Shown: one piece after another, positions 61,931-64,000 of the stretch | How the letters are laid out: each line of letters begins with the position of its first letter | How positions within the stretch are numbered: position 1 is the first letter of the stretch | Assembly (NCBI RefSeq): GCF_026343125.1 | Contig: NZ_JAPEMB010000001.1 | Span: 3,911,501 to 3,975,500 of the forward strand | Direction of reading: 5' to 3' | Origin: Streptomyces sp. NBC_00094 | GTDB taxonomy: Bacteria; Actinomycetota; Actinomycetes; Streptomycetales; Streptomycetaceae | DNA: 64,000 nt | Made by a program: the position numbers and the translations under genes | The notes under the pieces: generated by a model | Seen by the model: the letters and a program-made list of their open reading frames with translations, nothing else | Told to the model about the DNA's origin: nothing | Databases searched by the model: none

Positions 61931-62734
61931 TCAGGGGCGGCGGACGCGCGGCGCCGCCACGCCCAGGACCCGGTCCTTCAGCGCCGGGAACTGTTCCCGG
62001 GTCTCCGTCACCTTCGCCGGGTCGAGGACGACCCGCAGGGTCTCCTCGTCCGGGCCGGCCTCCGCGAGGACCTCGCCCCAGGGGTCGACGACGATCGAGT
62101 GCCCGGCCTGTTCGACGCCCGCGTGGGTGCCGGCGGTGCCGCAGGCGAGGACGTACGCCTGGTTCTCGACCGCCCGCGCCTGGGCGAGGAGCGTCCAGTG
62201 CGCGCGGCGGCGCGCGGGCCAGCCGGCCGGGACGACGAACGCCTGGGCGCCCGCGTCGACGAGGCCGCGGAAGAGCTCGGGGAAGCGCAGGTCGTAGCAG
62301 GTGCCGACGCCGAGGGTGAGGTGCGGCAGGTCGACGGTGACCAGGTCCTCCCCGGCGGCCATCAGCACCGCCTCGCCCTTGTCGAAACCGAAGCGGTGGA
62401 TCTTCCGGTAGGAGGCGGCGAGTTCACCGTCCGGGGAGAGGACGAGCGAGGTGTTGTAGAGGGCGCCGCCCTCCGCCTCGACGAAGGAGCCGGCGTGCAG
62501 CCAGACCCCGGCGTCCCGCGCGGCCGCCGCCATCGCCTGGTGCGTCGGTCCGTTCAGCGGCTCGGACTCGGCCGCGAACGACTCGTACGCGAAGGCCCCC
62601 ATGGGCCACAACTCCGGGAGGACGACCAGGTCGGCGTGGCCGGATTCCTCCCGTACGAGACGTGCCACGCGGGCACGTCGGGCGTCGACCGGTTCGTCCG
62701 GGTCTACCGCGATCTGGATCAGCGAGGCGCGCAC
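61931..62734 (-). CDS. Carbon-nitrogen hydrolase (nitrilase superfamily amidase)
   Basis: A 267-residue amidase. The Glu-Lys-Cys triad is E41 (VVLPELWPMG), K111 (SYRKIHRFG) and C146 (VGTCYDLRFPEL). It resembles Nit/omega-amidase-type proteins that hydrolyse small amides, but the substrate is not evident. GTG start at 62734. Confidence 0.94.
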   Translation of the reverse strand: MRASLIQIAVDPDEPVDARRARVARLVREESGHADLVVLPELWPMGAFAYESFAAESEPLNGPTHQAMAAAARDAGVWLHAGSFVEAEGGALYNTSLVLSPDGELAASYRKIHRFGFDKGEAVLMAAGEDLVTVDLPHLTLGVGTCYDLRFPELFRGLVDAGAQAFVVPAGWPARRRAHWTLLAQARAVENQAYVLACGTAGTHAGVEQAGHSIVVDPWGEVLAEAGPDEETLRVVLDPAKVTETREQFPALKDRVLGVAAPRVRRP

Positions 62735-62889
62735 ACTACCACCGTCCTGGCATTCGAGCCGTCAACACCGGCCTACGATCGTCACACGAAAGCACTGCCG
62801 GGGTGCCTCCGGGCAGCGTAACTTAGCGTCCGAGCCGCCCACCCAGTCGTGTTTTCAGCCCGCGCACCGAAGAACCGCCGAGGGGTCCC

Positions 62890-63717
62890 GTGACCGTCCA
62901 TCCCAGCCTCCAGAACTACGCCGACGCCTGGACCCATTCCATCGAGGCGATAGCCGAGCTGGTGCAGCCGCTCGCGGAGGGCGAATGGAACCGGCCGACC
63001 CCGTGCATCGGCTGGTCGGTGCGGGACATCGTCTCCCATGTCATCGGCGTGGAGACGGAGATGCTCGGCGACCCCCGGCCGATCCACTCCCTGCCGCGCG
63101 ATCTGTACCACGTACGCAGTGACTTCGCCCGCTACATGGAGGTCCAGGTCGATGTGCGGCGGCACCACACCGCGCCGGAGATGACCTCCGAGCTGGAGTA
63201 CATCCTCATCCGCCGGGCACGGCAGCTCCGCAACGAGAACCGCTCCCCCGAGCACCTGATCCGCGCCCCCCTCGGCGCCGAGCAGACGCTCGAACTGGCC
63301 TACCGGCTGCGCGCCTTCGACGTGTGGGTACACGAGCAGGACCTGCGGACCGCGCTGGGTGTGCCGGGCAACCTGGACTCGGCCGGTGCGCACGTCACCC
63401 GGGACGTGCTCCTGGCGGCGCTGCCGAAGGTGGTCGCCAAGGACGCCGGGGCGCCCCCGTCCTCGGCGGTGGTGCTCGACGTGACCGGTCCGGTGGAGTT
63501 CCTGCGGACGGTACGGGTCGACGCGGAGGGCCGGGGGACGGTCGACGGAGCGCCCTCGCTGGGCCCCGCGGTGACGATCGCGACGGACTGGGAGACGTTC
63601 GTCCGGCTCGCCTGCGGCCGCGTCCGGCCGGCGGACGTCGCCGACCGGGTCAAGACGGAGGGCGACGCGGAGCTGGCGCGGGCCATCCTCGACAACTTCG
63701 CGGTGACGCCCCGCTAG
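62890..63717 (+). CDS. Maleylpyruvate isomerase-family mycothiol-dependent enzyme
   Basis: A 275-residue protein with the DinB/MDMPI fold: RPTPCIGWSVRDIVSHVIGVETEML near residue 36 (His metal ligand), and RAFDVWVHEQDLRTALG near 145 (His-x-x-x-Asp). These enzymes use mycothiol as cofactor or nucleophile. The TAG stop is part of the CTAG end of the MITE-like element that follows, so the native stop may have been replaced. GTG start. Confidence 0.9.
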   Translation: MTVHPSLQNYADAWTHSIEAIAELVQPLAEGEWNRPTPCIGWSVRDIVSHVIGVETEMLGDPRPIHSLPRDLYHVRSDFARYMEVQVDVRRHHTAPEMTSELEYILIRRARQLRNENRSPEHLIRAPLGAEQTLELAYRLRAFDVWVHEQDLRTALGVPGNLDSAGAHVTRDVLLAALPKVVAKDAGAPPSSAVVLDVTGPVEFLRTVRVDAEGRGTVDGAPSLGPAVTIATDWETFVRLACGRVRPADVADRVKTEGDAELARAILDNFAVTPR

Positions 63718-63881
63718 GGCCTGTCTGACAATTCGCGTCGGATCAGGCCGGGTCGTTCGGTGCGTGCGGTCGGCGTGCGGTCGGGACGTCCTCGTAGCGG
63801 GCTACGTGGGCGTTTCGGCCGTGCGTCGAGCGTGCGTGCCGGGCGGGCCGGACCCGGCGGGAATTGTCAGACAGGCCCTAG
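63714..63881. mobile_element. MITE-like element with inverted ends
   Basis: A 168-bp non-coding element with 21-bp perfect terminal inverted repeats whose core is GGGCCTGTCTGACAATTC. Both ends are bounded by CTAG. Imperfect pairing continues inward and the centre forms a hairpin around CGTAGCGGGCTACG, so the whole element can fold on itself. No transposase inside. Confidence 0.82.
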
Positions 63882-63945
63882 GGGCGCCCTGACGAACCCG
63901 GTGTCCCGGCCGGGCCCGGCGTGATCCGCAGGACCGCGCCCGGCT

Positions 63946-64000
63946 CTACACCGGTACGTGCACGGCCTCCACGCGGCTCGCGACGAGCCGTTCCCGCTCC
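63946..64000 (-). CDS. C-terminal end of a gene running off the right edge
   Basis: Minus-strand codons give ...ERERLVASRVEAVHVPV and a TAG stop at 63946. Codon use is typical of the genome. Too short to identify. Confidence 0.6.
   Translation of the reverse strand, partial: ERERLVASRVEAVHVPV

Noticed and set aside
1-64000. tRNA or rRNA genes
   Set aside because: None were recognised by eye on either strand.

Overview
The window is a very GC-rich chromosomal stretch (mostly above 70 percent G+C) from an actinomycete, almost certainly Streptomyces. The evidence is a wall of genes with GC-ending codons, GTG starts, a 24-residue bL37 ribosomal protein, MocR regulators, an XRE/DUF397/ATPase trio of the WhiJ/AbaA type, DUF2630 and DUF7144 proteins, a Tat-exported PhoX phosphatase and mycothiol-dependent enzyme families. 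Nothing plasmid- or phage-like dominates; most genes look like core or common Streptomyces genes. Antisense open frames are abundant but are an artefact of GC content and are left out.

Layout. 1-8.5 kb: a secreted serine hydrolase, then anaerobic-type/late corrin-ring genes of cobalamin synthesis (cobK and cbiD diverging from nearly the same point, then cobM-cobL on the minus strand), with a GNAT acetyltransferase, bL37 and an exported SGNH hydrolase between them. 8.6-11.2 kb: a flavin monooxygenase/FMN reductase pair, UspA and a VOC protein. 11.2-16.8 kb: a DrrAB-like ABC exporter, small membrane proteins, a MocR aminotransferase-like regulator and an alpha/beta hydrolase. 16.8-27.7 kb: membrane and exported proteins (DUF7144, lipoprotein, endonuclease/exonuclease/phosphatase, FUSC exporter, APC permease, PhoX) and a VWA protein with a long acidic repeat region.

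27.8-34.4 kb is the most unusual part. Full-length metG is followed by a 4.45-kb minus-strand locus with two WXG100-like proteins, a 597-residue secreted-toxin-like protein ending in an RNase A-like domain, a putative immunity protein, an orphan RNase A-like fragment that lacks the N-terminal catalytic part, and a CdiI_2-type immunity protein. Directly after this locus the last 466 bp of metG occur again (28993-29458 and 33911-34376, about 97 percent identical, first 200 bp perfectly identical), each copy with its own terminator. This looks like a polymorphic-toxin island inserted behind, or recombined into, the 3' end of an essential gene.

34.4-43.8 kb: DoxX, Uma2, an orphan CitG-like protein, an intradiol dioxygenase with a proline/threonine/glycine-rich insert, the XRE-DUF397-ATPase trio, then a mobile-element patch holding a long (about 670 residue) TnpB-type RuvC nuclease, an IS5-like transposase remnant, a 5'-unclear HTH gene and an Rpn-like protein. 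43.9-64 kb: aspS, a SpoIIE-type phosphatase, an MBL protein, AI-2E exporter, pirin, SseB, a FadE5-like acyl-CoA dehydrogenase, M18 aminopeptidase, an NHL/thioredoxin protein, a LURP-one protein, a transsulfuration PLP enzyme divergent from a second MocR regulator, small unknowns, a nitrilase-family amidase, a maleylpyruvate isomerase-family protein and a 168-bp MITE-like element. A diverged end of the same element supplies the C-terminus of the GNAT protein near the left edge. Several inverted or direct repeats in promoter regions are offered as candidate operators.
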